A stretch of DNA of 16,567 nucleotides from JANQRV01 sp964533785 (GCA_964533785.1 CAZHNG010000133.1:1-16567), one strand, 5' to 3'. Shown: positions 6,259-13,913, counted from the stretch's first letter. The notes: generated from the sequence alone by a model not told the origin. Made by a program: numbers and translations.

Positions 6259-7035
6259 TCAAACATCCAGTACCCTTTGCGCCGCTTCACCGATCCGCGC
6301 CCTGGTTTCCGGTAAAATATACCGTTGCTGATCAATTTGCTGTGGAACATCATGACGGCAGAAATAGCTGTGGATAGCCCGTCTGGGACGATCCGTCCGG
6401 TTAGTCGTCCCCCCGTGCCAGGTATGAGAATTAAAGATGACCACTGTACCAGCTTCCGCTTCAATGATGATTTCATGGGGATGAGTGGCCCAGGGGTCTT
6501 CCAGTACATCCTGCGGCATTTTCTCGCTGAGATGGGTTCCCGGTACAATACGGGTGGCACCATTAGCTTTGGAAAAATCATCCAATAGCCAGATAGAATT
6601 GCACACTTTAAAATGGCCGGCAGCCACCGCCTCCTGCGAATCGGCGTGCAGCTTTTGTAAGCCCATCCCCGGCTTTGCCGCCCGGTAATTCAAAGAGGAG
6701 AGTTTAAACGGTTGTTGGACGACGTGAGCAATGGCCGCTAATACCCGGGGGTGCGTATAGAATATATCAAATTCAGCACCTTTATTGACCAGGTCTGCCA
6801 GGCGGTCCGCCCCCGCTTCTTTAGGATGGCGGATGTATTTGGATGCTGCTAATTCCCGACCGGCATTTTCTCCTTCTTCTGCCAATAGTTCCGTAATACG
6901 CTGCTGAACCCGCTCCAAGTCTTCATCAGAAAGTAATTTCCCGAGGTTCAGGTATCCATTTTGGTCTAAAAAAGCTTTTTCGGCTGAGTTTAGCGTGTCT
7001 GGCCTTACCCCCAAGGCATGCAGCAGGTTTTCCAT
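6259..7035 (-). CDS. Phytanoyl-CoA dioxygenase (PhyH) family Fe(II)/2-oxoglutarate oxygenase
   Basis: This 258-residue cytosolic protein of the PhyH family has a double-stranded beta-helix fold. The iron triad is visible as HAD (H130, D132) and H207 in SHTWHGG. R218 or R219 in DRPRRAIHSYF is the likely 2-oxoglutarate ligand. The stretch GATRIVPGTHL (159-169) is the loop typical of the family. These enzymes hydroxylate diverse small molecules or lipids, and the true substrate is unknown here. The ATG at 7035 is the only good start. It is preceded by a 175-bp gap with no feature I can support and follows the permease gene in the same direction, so cotranscription is possible but unproven. Confidence 0.88.
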   Translation of the reverse strand: MENLLHALGVRPDTLNSAEKAFLDQNGYLNLGKLLSDEDLERVQQRITELLAEEGENAGRELAASKYIRHPKEAGADRLADLVNKGAEFDIFYTHPRVLAAIAHVVQQPFKLSSLNYRAAKPGMGLQKLHADSQEAVAAGHFKVCNSIWLLDDFSKANGATRIVPGTHLSEKMPQDVLEDPWATHPHEIIIEAEAGTVVIFNSHTWHGGTTNRTDRPRRAIHSYFCRHDVPQQIDQQRYILPETRARIGEAAQRVLDV

Positions 7036-7210
7036 CGTAATAACTTATTTGGTTTTAAGACGGTGATTGGGTGGGATTTCCCTGATAATGTAGGGGCAAA
7101 ACGATGAGCAGTCTTTAAAGCTCCATAGGATTTACAACATGGCCATAGAAGTGATCGAACGTCAGCGTAAGTAAATAGCATGATGAAAAAGTAGTCAGCA
7201 TAATCTTCAA

Positions 7211-9610
7211 TTATTCGTTACGTAATGCATCCACGGGATTAGCAATTGCCGATCTGATACTGTGGAAACTGACAGTCAATAAGGCAATGACAATGACCAT
7301 TAACCCCGCTACCGGGAAGGACCACCACGGAACATCAACGTGGTAGGCAAAATCTTTCAGCCAGTTTTGCATGAAATACCAGGCGAGTGGAGTAGCGATC
7401 AACAGGGCAATGACGATCAATTTGATAAAGTCTATGGATAATACCCCGAATAAATTCAGAACCGATGCGCCCAATACTTTGCGAATACCGATTTCTTTAG
7501 TACGACGTTCGGCAGTATAGGCGGCCAGTCCGAACAGTCCCAAACAAGCAATAACTATCGTCAAAATGGCAAATACCAGGAAGATGCGGGCTACTTTCTG
7601 CTCCGAACGGTACAAAGTCTCCAGGTGTTGATCTAGAAATGTGAAATCGAAAGCAGAATTAGGCACTGTTCGCTCAAATACGCTACGCAATTGCCGCATA
7701 CTCTGTGCCAGATTATCAGTCTTTAATTTCACCAAAGTGTATGCGCGCCACTCTGACGGATTATTATGTAATATATAGCCACCAATGGGCTGACGAAAAG
7801 ACTGGAAGTGAAAATCTTCTACCACTCCTGTTATTTCAGCTCTTTTCCGGTAAAACAGACCCGGTGCTTCCCTACCGATCGCCTCTTCGGGAGTATAGCC
7901 CAGGAAGTCAAGTGCCGTTTCATTCAGGATGACTTGTACGACCGAATCTTCATTCGTTAGTTCGCGATCAGGTAATGTTCTACCCGCTAAGAGCTTTAGA
8001 TCGAGTAGATCGACAATTTCAGGGGTTATTCGGTTGGATTGGATCAATAAGGTTTGATCTGAATGCTGAGGTTTGGTGATGGTTCTACCACTAGCATCAT
8101 TTCCCGGGAAGGTTTGGGCGCGACCAACGTGTTCTACCACCGGCAATTGGCGCAGGTTATTGATCAATCCGTCGACTTGTGCTGAGTTTTCGGCGCCCGT
8201 AGTAAGGATGCCCACTACTAAGTCGGGGCGATAACCTAGGTTTTTATGCTGGATAAACCGCAACTGTTCAAAAAAGACCAGCGTAGCCACAATAATTACA
8301 ACGGAAGCCACGAATTGCGAAACCACCAATCCTTTTCTGAAGATCCCCGATCCCCTGCTTTGACCTTCCGCAGCAATGTTGCTGAATAAAGATCTTGGAG
8401 AAAAACCACTAAGGTAAAAGGCGGGATAGGCGCCGGAGAGTAATACAATGACCGCAGCTATCGTCAAAGCCCCCAGTGCAAATTCCGGCTTAAGAATATC
8501 CGTAAAATGAAAAGACTTTCCCGCCAATTGGTTAAAGAACGGCAGAAACAGAACAATCAAAATAACACTCATTAGAAGTGCCAACCCCACCAAGGCAATC
8601 GTTTCCACGTAAAATCGCTGGATCATATTTCCGCGACTGGCACCGACCGTCTTGGTGATCCCCACTTCTTTAGCTTTGGCCTGCGAGCGCGCCGTCGCCA
8701 TATTCATATAGTTAATGCTGGCGATTAACAAAACAATGATAACCAATAATATAAGCAACCTCAACTGTTGCGGATCTCCCAATCGCGAAGTATAAGAATT
8801 AGTAATATCTGATGAATAAAGATGCACCTCCCGCAGTGGTTGCAGGGATAGCGAGAACCACTGCTCCTCTTCCGCTACATTTTGATCCAATAAATTGGCC
8901 AATTCAGTTTCTATCGTTTGGGGATTAGCCTGTTCATTTAATAATAAAAAAGTTTCGTAACTGCTATTACTCCACGTTAGCCGCTGCATCCACCTAACGG
9001 TCTGGAAAGAGCCGATCATATTTGCATCCAGTGACATGTTCTGGGGCAGATCTTCGAACACCCCTGCCACATTCAAAGTGTAGTTATTATTGACGGTTAA
9101 GCTTTTTCCAAGTGGATCTTGGTCATCAAAATACTTTCGGGCAGTGCTTTCACTCAGAATGACCTGGTTAGGCTGTGTAAGCAATTCCGACCGGTTTCCC
9201 TGAACGATCGACAGGTCGAAGATCTCCAGCAAACTGGAATCCGCCCAGTATAAATGTGTTTCTACCAGCTTTTTATCATCCGTATTGACAAATGCTTTAT
9301 CACCGAAATTATGCTTCATGAGGCGAACGTATTCTTCTACCCCCGCAATGGCATCCTTAGCTGCCGGCCCCACAGCATTTGGTGCATTGGCCCATTTTTC
9401 GGTCATGCCTTCGTACTCGGGATGCACGATGACCCGGTGTATCCGGTCGATCCTGGTATGTTGGTGATTAAAGGAGCGTTCGTCTTGAATATAGAGGAGC
9501 AAAAAACCGGCAATACTCAATCCCATGGCTAATCCCAGGATATTTAATCCGGCCGATAATTTGTTTTTGCGAAGATTGCGAAGAGCTATTTTCAGGTAGT
9601 TTTTCAGCAT
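7211..9610 (-). CDS. FtsX/MacB-like ABC transporter permease
   Basis: A 799-residue permease with the usual duplicated plan. The N-terminus is MLKNYLKIALRNLRKNK, then TM1 (about 21-41), a MacB-type periplasmic domain (about 45-270), and FtsX domain 1 with helices near 284-301, 336-358 and 378-400 and the motif AKEVGITKTVGASR. A second half opens with a helix near 427-447, has another extracytoplasmic domain, and ends in FtsX domain 2 with TKEIGIRKVLGAS and three helices. A start at 9688 is open in frame, but the family N-terminus begins at 9610, and the -24/-12 promoter at 9641-9660 lies inside that extension. No ATPase gene is adjacent. Such orphan permeases are common in Bacteroidota; substrates are mostly unknown (peptides, antimicrobials or lipoproteins for relatives). 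Confidence 0.9.
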   Translation of the reverse strand: MLKNYLKIALRNLRKNKLSAGLNILGLAMGLSIAGFLLLYIQDERSFNHQHTRIDRIHRVIVHPEYEGMTEKWANAPNAVGPAAKDAIAGVEEYVRLMKHNFGDKAFVNTDDKKLVETHLYWADSSLLEIFDLSIVQGNRSELLTQPNQVILSESTARKYFDDQDPLGKSLTVNNNYTLNVAGVFEDLPQNMSLDANMIGSFQTVRWMQRLTWSNSSYETFLLLNEQANPQTIETELANLLDQNVAEEEQWFSLSLQPLREVHLYSSDITNSYTSRLGDPQQLRLLILLVIIVLLIASINYMNMATARSQAKAKEVGITKTVGASRGNMIQRFYVETIALVGLALLMSVILIVLFLPFFNQLAGKSFHFTDILKPEFALGALTIAAVIVLLSGAYPAFYLSGFSPRSLFSNIAAEGQSRGSGIFRKGLVVSQFVASVVIIVATLVFFEQLRFIQHKNLGYRPDLVVGILTTGAENSAQVDGLINNLRQLPVVEHVGRAQTFPGNDASGRTITKPQHSDQTLLIQSNRITPEIVDLLDLKLLAGRTLPDRELTNEDSVVQVILNETALDFLGYTPEEAIGREAPGLFYRKRAEITGVVEDFHFQSFRQPIGGYILHNNPSEWRAYTLVKLKTDNLAQSMRQLRSVFERTVPNSAFDFTFLDQHLETLYRSEQKVARIFLVFAILTIVIACLGLFGLAAYTAERRTKEIGIRKVLGASVLNLFGVLSIDFIKLIVIALLIATPLAWYFMQNWLKDFAYHVDVPWWSFPVAGLMVIVIALLTVSFHSIRSAIANPVDALRNE

Positions 9611-9640
9611 TATCCAGAACAATTTAGTGAGTAATTGAAA

Positions 9641-9660
9641 GTATGCGAATAATATGCCAA
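9641..9660 (-). promoter_or_regulatory. Putative sigma-54 (-24/-12) promoter of the permease gene
   Basis: Reading leftward, TTGGCATATTATTCGCAT has GG at 9658-9657 and GC at 9646-9645, exactly the invariant 10-nt separation of -24/-12 promoters. It matches TGGCA and all but one base of TTGCA. The predicted start near 9633 leaves a leader of about 23 nt to the ATG at 9610. A palindrome about 100 bp upstream supports activation by an enhancer-binding protein. Confidence 0.6.
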
Positions 9661-9724
9661 GGACAATGGAGGGTTCATTATCAGTCAATTAAACCACAAC
9701 TATTTTGATTTTTCGGCCCTCATT

Positions 9725-9760
9725 ATCCACAAACGAACGGAGTGGTGTTCGAAAATGGAC
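9725..9760. promoter_or_regulatory. Candidate enhancer-binding-protein site upstream of the sigma-54 promoter
   Basis: An imperfect 14-bp inverted repeat, ATCCACAAACGAAC (9725-9738) facing GTTCGAAAATGGAC (9747-9760), with an 8-bp spacer. CGAAC/GTTCG and TCCA/TGGA are the matching blocks. It is centred about 110 bp upstream of the predicted transcription start, the usual place for a Fis-type activator of sigma-54 promoters. No such regulator is encoded in the window. Confidence 0.5.
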
Positions 9761-9814
9761 GGTAAAAGGTCAATCCTTATGATCGGTACGAATCACGTAA
9801 ATCAAAAATTGATT

Positions 9815-9854
9815 GATTTAACCAGTTGTCTGACCGATTTATCCAGTTGCCTCA
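9815..9854 (+). promoter_or_regulatory. 21-bp-phased direct repeat, possible LytTR regulator site
   Basis: GATTTAACCAGTTGTCTGA (9815-9833) and GATTTATCCAGTTGCCTCA (9836-9854) agree at 16 of 19 positions with a 21-bp period, two helical turns. LytTR proteins such as AgrA bind paired 9-bp direct repeats with a GTT core separated by 12 bp, the same geometry. The TTGAT just after the second copy (9856-9860) could be the -33 region of the lipoprotein gene promoter. A 6-bp-arm dyad (9800-9814) precedes it. The regulator assignment is inference. Confidence 0.42.
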
Positions 9855-9936
9855 ATTGATATTTTCTAATCTTAGCTAAAAGTGCTTTTGATAGTGCGAC
9901 CTTTAAAATTTTTCCCTTAATCAAATTTTCAAAACA

Positions 9937-10329
9937 ATGAAATTCTTATCAACAGTTCTAATGACGTTTTCAATGCTGATCATTTGTTCGAATTTTACCT
10001 CCTGTTCGGAAGAAGAGGCCACTCCATCAACCGGTGAAATGGATGTGGTCTTCAAGGTAGTTGCTCCGGACGGCATGGATATTACAGCAAGAATGGTAAG
10101 TTGGGATATGACAATCCAAGTATTTGACAAATCAACCAATAATTTAGTTGCCACCTCCCGTACTATGTCCGTTACCAAGTTAATAACTGGCCTTGATCAG
10201 GCTAATTACAGAATTACTGCAACCGGTACGCTAAATGACGGGGTTATAGATAAAGTGGTAAACGGGAATGCAGATAATATCAGCGTAAAAGCGGGTGAAA
10301 AAGTAAAAGTCGAGGTAATCCTTTCCTGA
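9937..10329 (+). CDS. Small putative lipoprotein, function unknown
   Basis: A 130-residue precursor with a lipoprotein signal: a basic start, a hydrophobic core to about residue 17, and a lipobox-like FTSC with C23 as the lipidation site. The following SEEE (24-27) resembles the acidic lipoprotein export signal that sends Bacteroidota lipoproteins to the cell surface. The mature part (about 35-130) is rich in beta-strand-forming residues (DVVFKVVAP, DMTIQVFD, NYRITATGTL, KVKVEVIL), consistent with a single immunoglobulin-like or carboxypeptidase-regulatory-like sandwich. I do not recognise a specific family. It diverges from the permease gene across 326 bp holding several regulatory candidates. 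Its stop codon lies 4 bp before a 166-bp hairpin repeat. Confidence 0.75.
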   Translation: MKFLSTVLMTFSMLIICSNFTSCSEEEATPSTGEMDVVFKVVAPDGMDITARMVSWDMTIQVFDKSTNNLVATSRTMSVTKLITGLDQANYRITATGTLNDGVIDKVVNGNADNISVKAGEKVKVEVILS

Positions 10330-10333
10330 AGTG

Positions 10334-10499
10334 CTAGTGCTTCGGGAGCTAAGTAATTGACAGTTTTGGTGAGGTCATTTTGGAGGTAGACAAGGCGCGA
10401 GGAGGGAGCATAGCCGAAGCTACGTGACCGACGAGCAACGAAGTATACCGCCGAAAGGGGCCGCCAAAATTGTCAAGTATTTCGTTCCCGAAGCACTAG
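10334..10499. repeat. 166-bp symmetric hairpin repeat (MITE-like)
   Basis: The 36-bp ends (10334-10369 and 10464-10499) are inverted copies agreeing at about 31 of 36 positions, beginning with a perfect CTAGTGCTTCGGGA. Inside, the arms keep matching in blocks (for example GGAGGTAGAC with a complement around 10444-10455). The apex is TAGC-CGAA-GCTA at 10411-10422, whose midpoint is exactly the midpoint of the element, so it folds as one continuous imperfect hairpin. No target duplication was found. It contains no credible gene. It may also end transcription of the lipoprotein gene. The remaining bases to 10607 show nothing else I can name. Confidence 0.75.
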
Positions 10500-10607
10500 T
10501 TTGTCACTTTGAAGGAAAGCTCTCAACAACAAATAGCTCAACCCATCATTGACTTGGATACGGATGACGAAAAGTCTTTGTCCCCGCAAAAGGGATTATT
10601 TCAGCAG

Positions 10608-11588
10608 CTATTGATAGATCTCTCTTTTGCTCAGCATTCTACCCTGCTGCGGATCCCAAACCTTTAGCCGGAGACAATCCATAATGCCTTTAGGTGTAAA
10701 CGTAGTAGTACCTGGGTTTTGGAAGACTGGCATTTCCTCAAAGGCTTTGGGTAAATTGTAAAAAGGAATGCGAGGATTGATATGATGGATGTGGTGGTAG
10801 CCAATATTGCCGGTAAACCAGTGCATCAACTTATTCATTTTCATATAACTCGAAGAATAGAGAGCAGCGTGTACATACTCCCATTCTTCCTTGCTTCTAA
10901 ATTTGGCGGATGGGAAATTATGCTGTGCATAAAACAAGTAAGAACCCAGGGCGTGGGCGATCATAATTGGTAAAATGAATCCAATGAGCAAGCTCTGTAA
11001 GCCCAATGTGAGAAAAATGACCACTCCCAGCATCACATGAAAAATTAAAGCCACAAGAGAATCCATGTGCTTTTTAGGATTGTTGATCAAAGATCTCAGG
11101 ATCATGCCCCAGATGAAAACAAAGATATATCCAAATAAGATGGTGAGGGGATGTCTGGCAAAAAGGTAAAGGTTGCGATCCAGTTTTTTGGCGTTTAGGT
11201 ACTCCTTACGGGTCACTATAGGAAAAGAACCGATACTGGAAGAATATAACTTGGAATTATGAGTATGGTGAAAATCATGAGACCTTTTCCAGATACTGAT
11301 CGGTGCAAGGACAAATAATCCAAAAATGGTAAAGATCACTTGTGCGATGATCGAATGCTGCAAAATGCTTTTATGCAAATAATCGTGATAGATTGTGAAC
11401 AGCCGGACGGTCAATAAACCAGCCAAAATAGCACAAATGATTTGCAGAAAAATCGAAATATTTACCAAAGCTCCTGCATATGCCGCAAGGAATAACCCGA
11501 TTGTGCTGATCGTTAAGGTCCAACTCTTGTTACGATCTTCGGTAGCGTACCTGTTCGTTGCAAGGATTAATTCTTTATCTTTTGTCAT
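10608..11588 (-). CDS. Membrane fatty acid desaturase
   Basis: This 326-residue enzyme of the acyl-lipid/acyl-CoA desaturase superfamily (FADS-like) introduces a double bond with O2 and a di-iron centre. The three histidine boxes are HDYLH (H68, H72), HDFHHTH (H104, H107, H108, H110) and HHIHH (H265, H266, H268, H269), plus QHN (H223). Hydrophobic helices lie near 28-63, 78-98, 147-167 and 178-218. An in-frame ATG at 11651 exists, but it would overlap the upstream gene; the start at 11588 (MTKDKELILATNRYATED) leaves a 14-bp spacer and is preferred. It is cotranscribed with the upstream acyltransferase, pointing to membrane-lipid tailoring. Regiospecificity is unknown. Confidence 0.9.
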   Translation of the reverse strand: MTKDKELILATNRYATEDRNKSWTLTISTIGLFLAAYAGALVNISIFLQIICAILAGLLTVRLFTIYHDYLHKSILQHSIIAQVIFTIFGLFVLAPISIWKRSHDFHHTHNSKLYSSSIGSFPIVTRKEYLNAKKLDRNLYLFARHPLTILFGYIFVFIWGMILRSLINNPKKHMDSLVALIFHVMLGVVIFLTLGLQSLLIGFILPIMIAHALGSYLFYAQHNFPSAKFRSKEEWEYVHAALYSSSYMKMNKLMHWFTGNIGYHHIHHINPRIPFYNLPKAFEEMPVFQNPGTTTFTPKGIMDCLRLKVWDPQQGRMLSKREIYQ

Positions 11589-11602
11589 CTCATTAAAATG
11601 AA

Positions 11603-12475
11603 TTAAACATTTACTTTTTTGTGTTTCCAGCGACGGTGAGTCCACAACCAATAAGCAGGGGTCTTCACAATATCCGCTTCCAATCGGCGAGTATGTAACT
11701 CTGTGATCTCATCTTCCGACAGCTGAGTTGGGTATTCTACTAACAACTCATTACTTATCCGATAATATCCTCTTTTCAGGCGTTGAACACTCACATAAAT
11801 AATAGGATATTTCATTTTTTTGGCAATCTTCGCAGTACCTTTAAAGACAGGAGTTTCCTGGTTTAGGAAAGTCGTCCAGTAAGCATCTTTCGAAGATGGG
11901 GTCTGGTCTGCAATAAAGGCGGTGGCAGTGACTGCATTTCTATTTTTCACCATCCCTCTGAACGTTTCCCGCATTGCGTAAAGTTTATTGCCCAACCGGG
12001 TACGCATATGGTAAACTAAATTATTAAAATATTTATTCGACAACGGGTGAAAAATGACGTAAAGTTGATGTAGATGGGTTTGACTAAACCTGGCTCCTGT
12101 TAATTCCCAATTACCTAAATGCCCCATGACGATAATGACACTTTGCTTTTCCTGCAAAAACCTTTCGTAAACCTCTTCATTTTCAAAGGTAACCCTTTTG
12201 AGAAGAGTTTTCGGTTGAATGGTAAGTGTTTTAAGCGTTTCCAGCAACAGATCACAAAAATAACGGTAAAATTCGCGTTGGATTTCCAGCAGCTCTTGTT
12301 CAGACTTTTCCGGAAAAGCATTCCTCAGGTTCGTGCCAACTATTTTAGTCCGGTATCCGATAACCCGGTAGACAATAAAGCATATCAGGTCTGACAAAAG
12401 ATACAATGCCCAAAACGGAAGCAGGGAAACTCCATAAAGGAAAGGAAGGGTGGCATAGTAAATTATGGCTTTCAT
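11603..12475 (-). CDS. LpxL/HtrB-type lysophospholipid or lipid A acyltransferase
   Basis: A 290-residue membrane-bound acyltransferase. The N-terminal hydrophobic segment (about 4-38) anchors it. The catalytic HX4E motif is GHLGNWE (H119, E124). Later family stretches are ADQTP (189-193), FKGTAKIAKK (211-220) and the C-terminal WLWTHRRWKHK (277-287). These match the LpxL/LpxM family, which adds secondary acyl chains to lipid A; in Bacteroidota similar proteins also act on ornithine or other lipids, so the acceptor is uncertain. The in-frame ATG at 12583 was rejected because it would start upstream of the consensus promoter's predicted start near 12554. The ATG at 12475 gives the normal N-terminus. 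Confidence 0.88.
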   Translation of the reverse strand: MKAIIYYATLPFLYGVSLLPFWALYLLSDLICFIVYRVIGYRTKIVGTNLRNAFPEKSEQELLEIQREFYRYFCDLLLETLKTLTIQPKTLLKRVTFENEEVYERFLQEKQSVIIVMGHLGNWELTGARFSQTHLHQLYVIFHPLSNKYFNNLVYHMRTRLGNKLYAMRETFRGMVKNRNAVTATAFIADQTPSSKDAYWTTFLNQETPVFKGTAKIAKKMKYPIIYVSVQRLKRGYYRISNELLVEYPTQLSEDEITELHTRRLEADIVKTPAYWLWTHRRWKHKKVNV

Positions 12476-12560
12476 CAGAATACTATAGTTTATTTGGAGC
12501 AAAATACCTTGGCTCCTAAATTCCTGCTCTCTATTTTGTGTGAAAGCAGTTTTTGAGAGC

Positions 12561-12591
12561 CAAAAATAGTTTGGACGCACCAATTATCAAA
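12561..12591 (-). promoter_or_regulatory. Consensus Bacteroidota promoter of the acyltransferase-desaturase operon
   Basis: Reading leftward, TTTG (12591-12588), a 19-nt spacer, and TATTTTTG (12568-12561) match the primary-sigma consensus TTTG-N19-TAnnTTTG at every specified base. Transcription should begin near 12554, giving a leader of about 80 nt before the ATG at 12475. Confidence 0.8.
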
Positions 12592-12784
12592 GGAGGTTGT
12601 CCCATAAGTGTGTTTTTTTTTCCACACCCGAGTTTTCACAGTAGTACACCTACTCGTTTGTCAGGATTGTCGTCGGACAGTTGTAATAGTCGGGAGTGGA
12701 TCGTACAGTTTTGAAATACTAAGACGAACTTAAGCAGAAATGGAGTTAAAAAATACCTGGTAATGCTTTTACTCTATCATAGCT

Positions 12785-12985
12785 TCATTTTAAGCAGAAT
12801 CTATAGACGAATGGTTTTGAATATGAATTAAAAAGGTTATGAGGGGCCAAACCCTCTAGTGCTGCAATGGTTAGGGCTTGGTTTAACAATAGTTTCTTGG
12901 CGTGATTTAAACGAATCATCCGGATCATGTTACTGGTAGAAAATCCCGTCAGTGCCCTTAGTTTTCGGTGTAGTTGCGCTTTTTC
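12785..12985 (-). pseudogene. AraC-family regulator remnant (C-terminal HTH domain)
   Basis: Reading leftward from 12985, 66 codons and a TGA give a peptide starting EKAQLHRKLRALTGFS, then MIRMIRLNHAKKLLLNQ and LTIAALEGL. This is the first helix-turn-helix and linker helix of an AraC/XylS DNA-binding domain (family pattern xLxRKLKALTGxSPxxFIRxxRLxxAxxLL). Beyond that, the second HTH (family pattern IAxxVGFxxxSYFxxxFK) is scrambled. The N-terminal half is missing, cut at the junction with an aldo/keto reductase fragment. It has no start codon and is certainly non-functional as an AraC protein. Confidence 0.75.
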
Positions 12986-13138
12986 AATGCTTCAACAGCA
13001 GAAGAAAATATCTCGGGGATGGTTACTTCTTCCTTGCTGTTGCCGCCGTGTGGACACATGAGAATATCAAAGTGATCGGTTTTGGCGCGTTGAAACCATC
13101 GGATTGAACACCCTACGTTTACTGGCTTTATAGATTAC
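12958..13138 (-). pseudogene. Aldo/keto reductase gene fragment
   Basis: A leftward reading frame includes FQRAKTDHFDILMCPHGG then NSKEEVTIPEIFS and VEALKK (12979-13095). It is nearly identical at protein level to residues 224-260 of the intact aldo/keto reductase at 15165-16358. The intact gene reads LKRAKTD and FSTVEALKK where this copy has FQRAKTD and FSSAVEALKK. Nothing before or after matches the parent gene convincingly. Downstream it is fused, within GAAAAAGCGCAAC, to the AraC remnant in a different frame, and its own frame stops at 12958-12960. It is a duplicated, decayed fragment about 2.1 kb from the full gene. Confidence 0.8.
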
Positions 13139-13312
13139 CATTTTTTTTTCGAACATATATAATACATCATCGTTCTATCGAAAATCTTTTATTTTAAAAT
13201 CATCGAATAGTAATTTTTAAAAAAATATCCATTCTTTTTGATTAAGACATAGTGTAAAATTGTGGTCAAAGATTACGTTTGAAAAATGTGATCGATATAG
13301 AAGGCTTAAGCT

Positions 13313-13618
13313 TTGTCCGACAATATTTTTCGACACTGTTGTCAAAATAATAGGAGATCAACTGCAATTGAGTATTTACGGAGAATCAAGTTAAAGAATC
13401 ATTATTCGAATCGGTTGGACAAATTGCTAGGCAGAGCTTTGGAAGGTCAAAGTTTAGTGCGATTCGGGTTAATTGGTCTCAAAGCATTTGATCTGATGAA
13501 TTCCCCCAAAAATAAGCATCAAAGCAATTCTAGCCCACAGAGGAACGAAAATACCTGGTGGTTAGAATTAATTAAAGTTTTTATGAGTTTTCTACACAAG
13601 GAGAAAGGCAGAAATTAA
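13313..13618 (+). CDS. Possible small basic protein, unrecognised
   Basis: An open frame of 101 codons that would need a TTG start at 13313 (a stop lies at 13307-13309); the first in-frame ATG is far inside. The product is basic, with a helical-looking region YLRRIKLKNHYSNRLDKLL (about 21-39), a hydrophilic linker rich in Asn, Ser and Lys (63-79), and a C-terminal WWLELIKVFMSFLHKE (82-97) that could be an amphipathic helix. No family is recognised and no promoter stands out. It may be a real small gene or a chance frame beside the decayed region. Confidence 0.3.
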   Translation: MSDNIFRHCCQNNRRSTAIEYLRRIKLKNHYSNRLDKLLGRALEGQSLVRFGLIGLKAFDLMNSPKNKHQSNSSPQRNENTWWLELIKVFMSFLHKEKGRN

Positions 13619-13726
13619 ACGACATTGTAGTTTCACACCAGTATTACTTCCGAACAAATGGTACTTCCTACTTTTCGTCAGTATAACAAACATCAATTTA
13701 ATTCACAAAACATTAAATATCATATT

Positions 13727-13888
13727 ATGGCACGTTTAGCATTATTATTTTTTATTGTTGCAATTGTTGCCGCTATTTTCGGATTTACCGGTATTGCGGC
13801 TGGGGCGGCATCAATAGCTAAAATCTTATTTTTTATTTTTCTTATTCTTTTCGTAATTTCTTTGGTATTCAGAATTTTGAAGGTATAG
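13727..13888 (+). CDS. DUF1328 (UPF0391/YtjA-like) small membrane protein
   Basis: This 53-residue peptide, MARLALLFFIVAIVAAIFGF at its start, has two hydrophobic helices (about 4-22 and 31-49). They are joined by the Gly/Ala-rich turn TGIAAGAASIAKI, the signature of the DUF1328/YtjA family. The family is widespread and linked to stress or membrane conditions in some bacteria, but its function is undefined. An in-frame ATG at 13658 would add 23 polar residues absent from the family, so 13727 is preferred. A terminator follows 25 bp downstream, so the gene is probably transcribed alone. Confidence 0.85.
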   Translation: MARLALLFFIVAIVAAIFGFTGIAAGAASIAKILFFIFLILFVISLVFRILKV

Positions 13889-13913
13889 AGATAAATAAAG
13901 ACGGATTCCATCC

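Larger units (their letters stand above)
12592..13312. other. Gene-poor decayed region
   Basis: About 720 bp without an intact gene. It holds the AraC remnant (12785-12985) and the aldo/keto reductase remnant (12958-13138). The rest, 12592-12784 and 13139-13312, is low-complexity and A+T-rich, with T or A runs (12609-12617, 13141-13149) and no structure I can assign. This is probably a graveyard of rearranged DNA. Confidence 0.6.

Noticed and set aside
9611..9688. N-terminal extension of the permease to an ATG at 9688
   Set aside because: The family begins at MLKNYLKIALRNLRKNK (9610), and the extension overlaps the predicted -24/-12 promoter, so it is probably untranslated.
10563..10600. Terminator after the desaturase gene (TCCC...GGGA, leftward)
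   Set aside because: Only a 4-bp stem and no uninterrupted T tract close behind it.
12597..12625. Possible insertion-sequence end near the T-rich tract upstream of the acyltransferase
   Set aside because: The bases GTTGTCCCATAAGTGTG look transposon-like, but no matching inverted partner or target duplication was found in the window.
13669..13676. TACTTTTC as the -7 box of the DUF1328 gene
   Set aside because: No TTG or TTTG lies at the required distance upstream, so it cannot be supported as a promoter.
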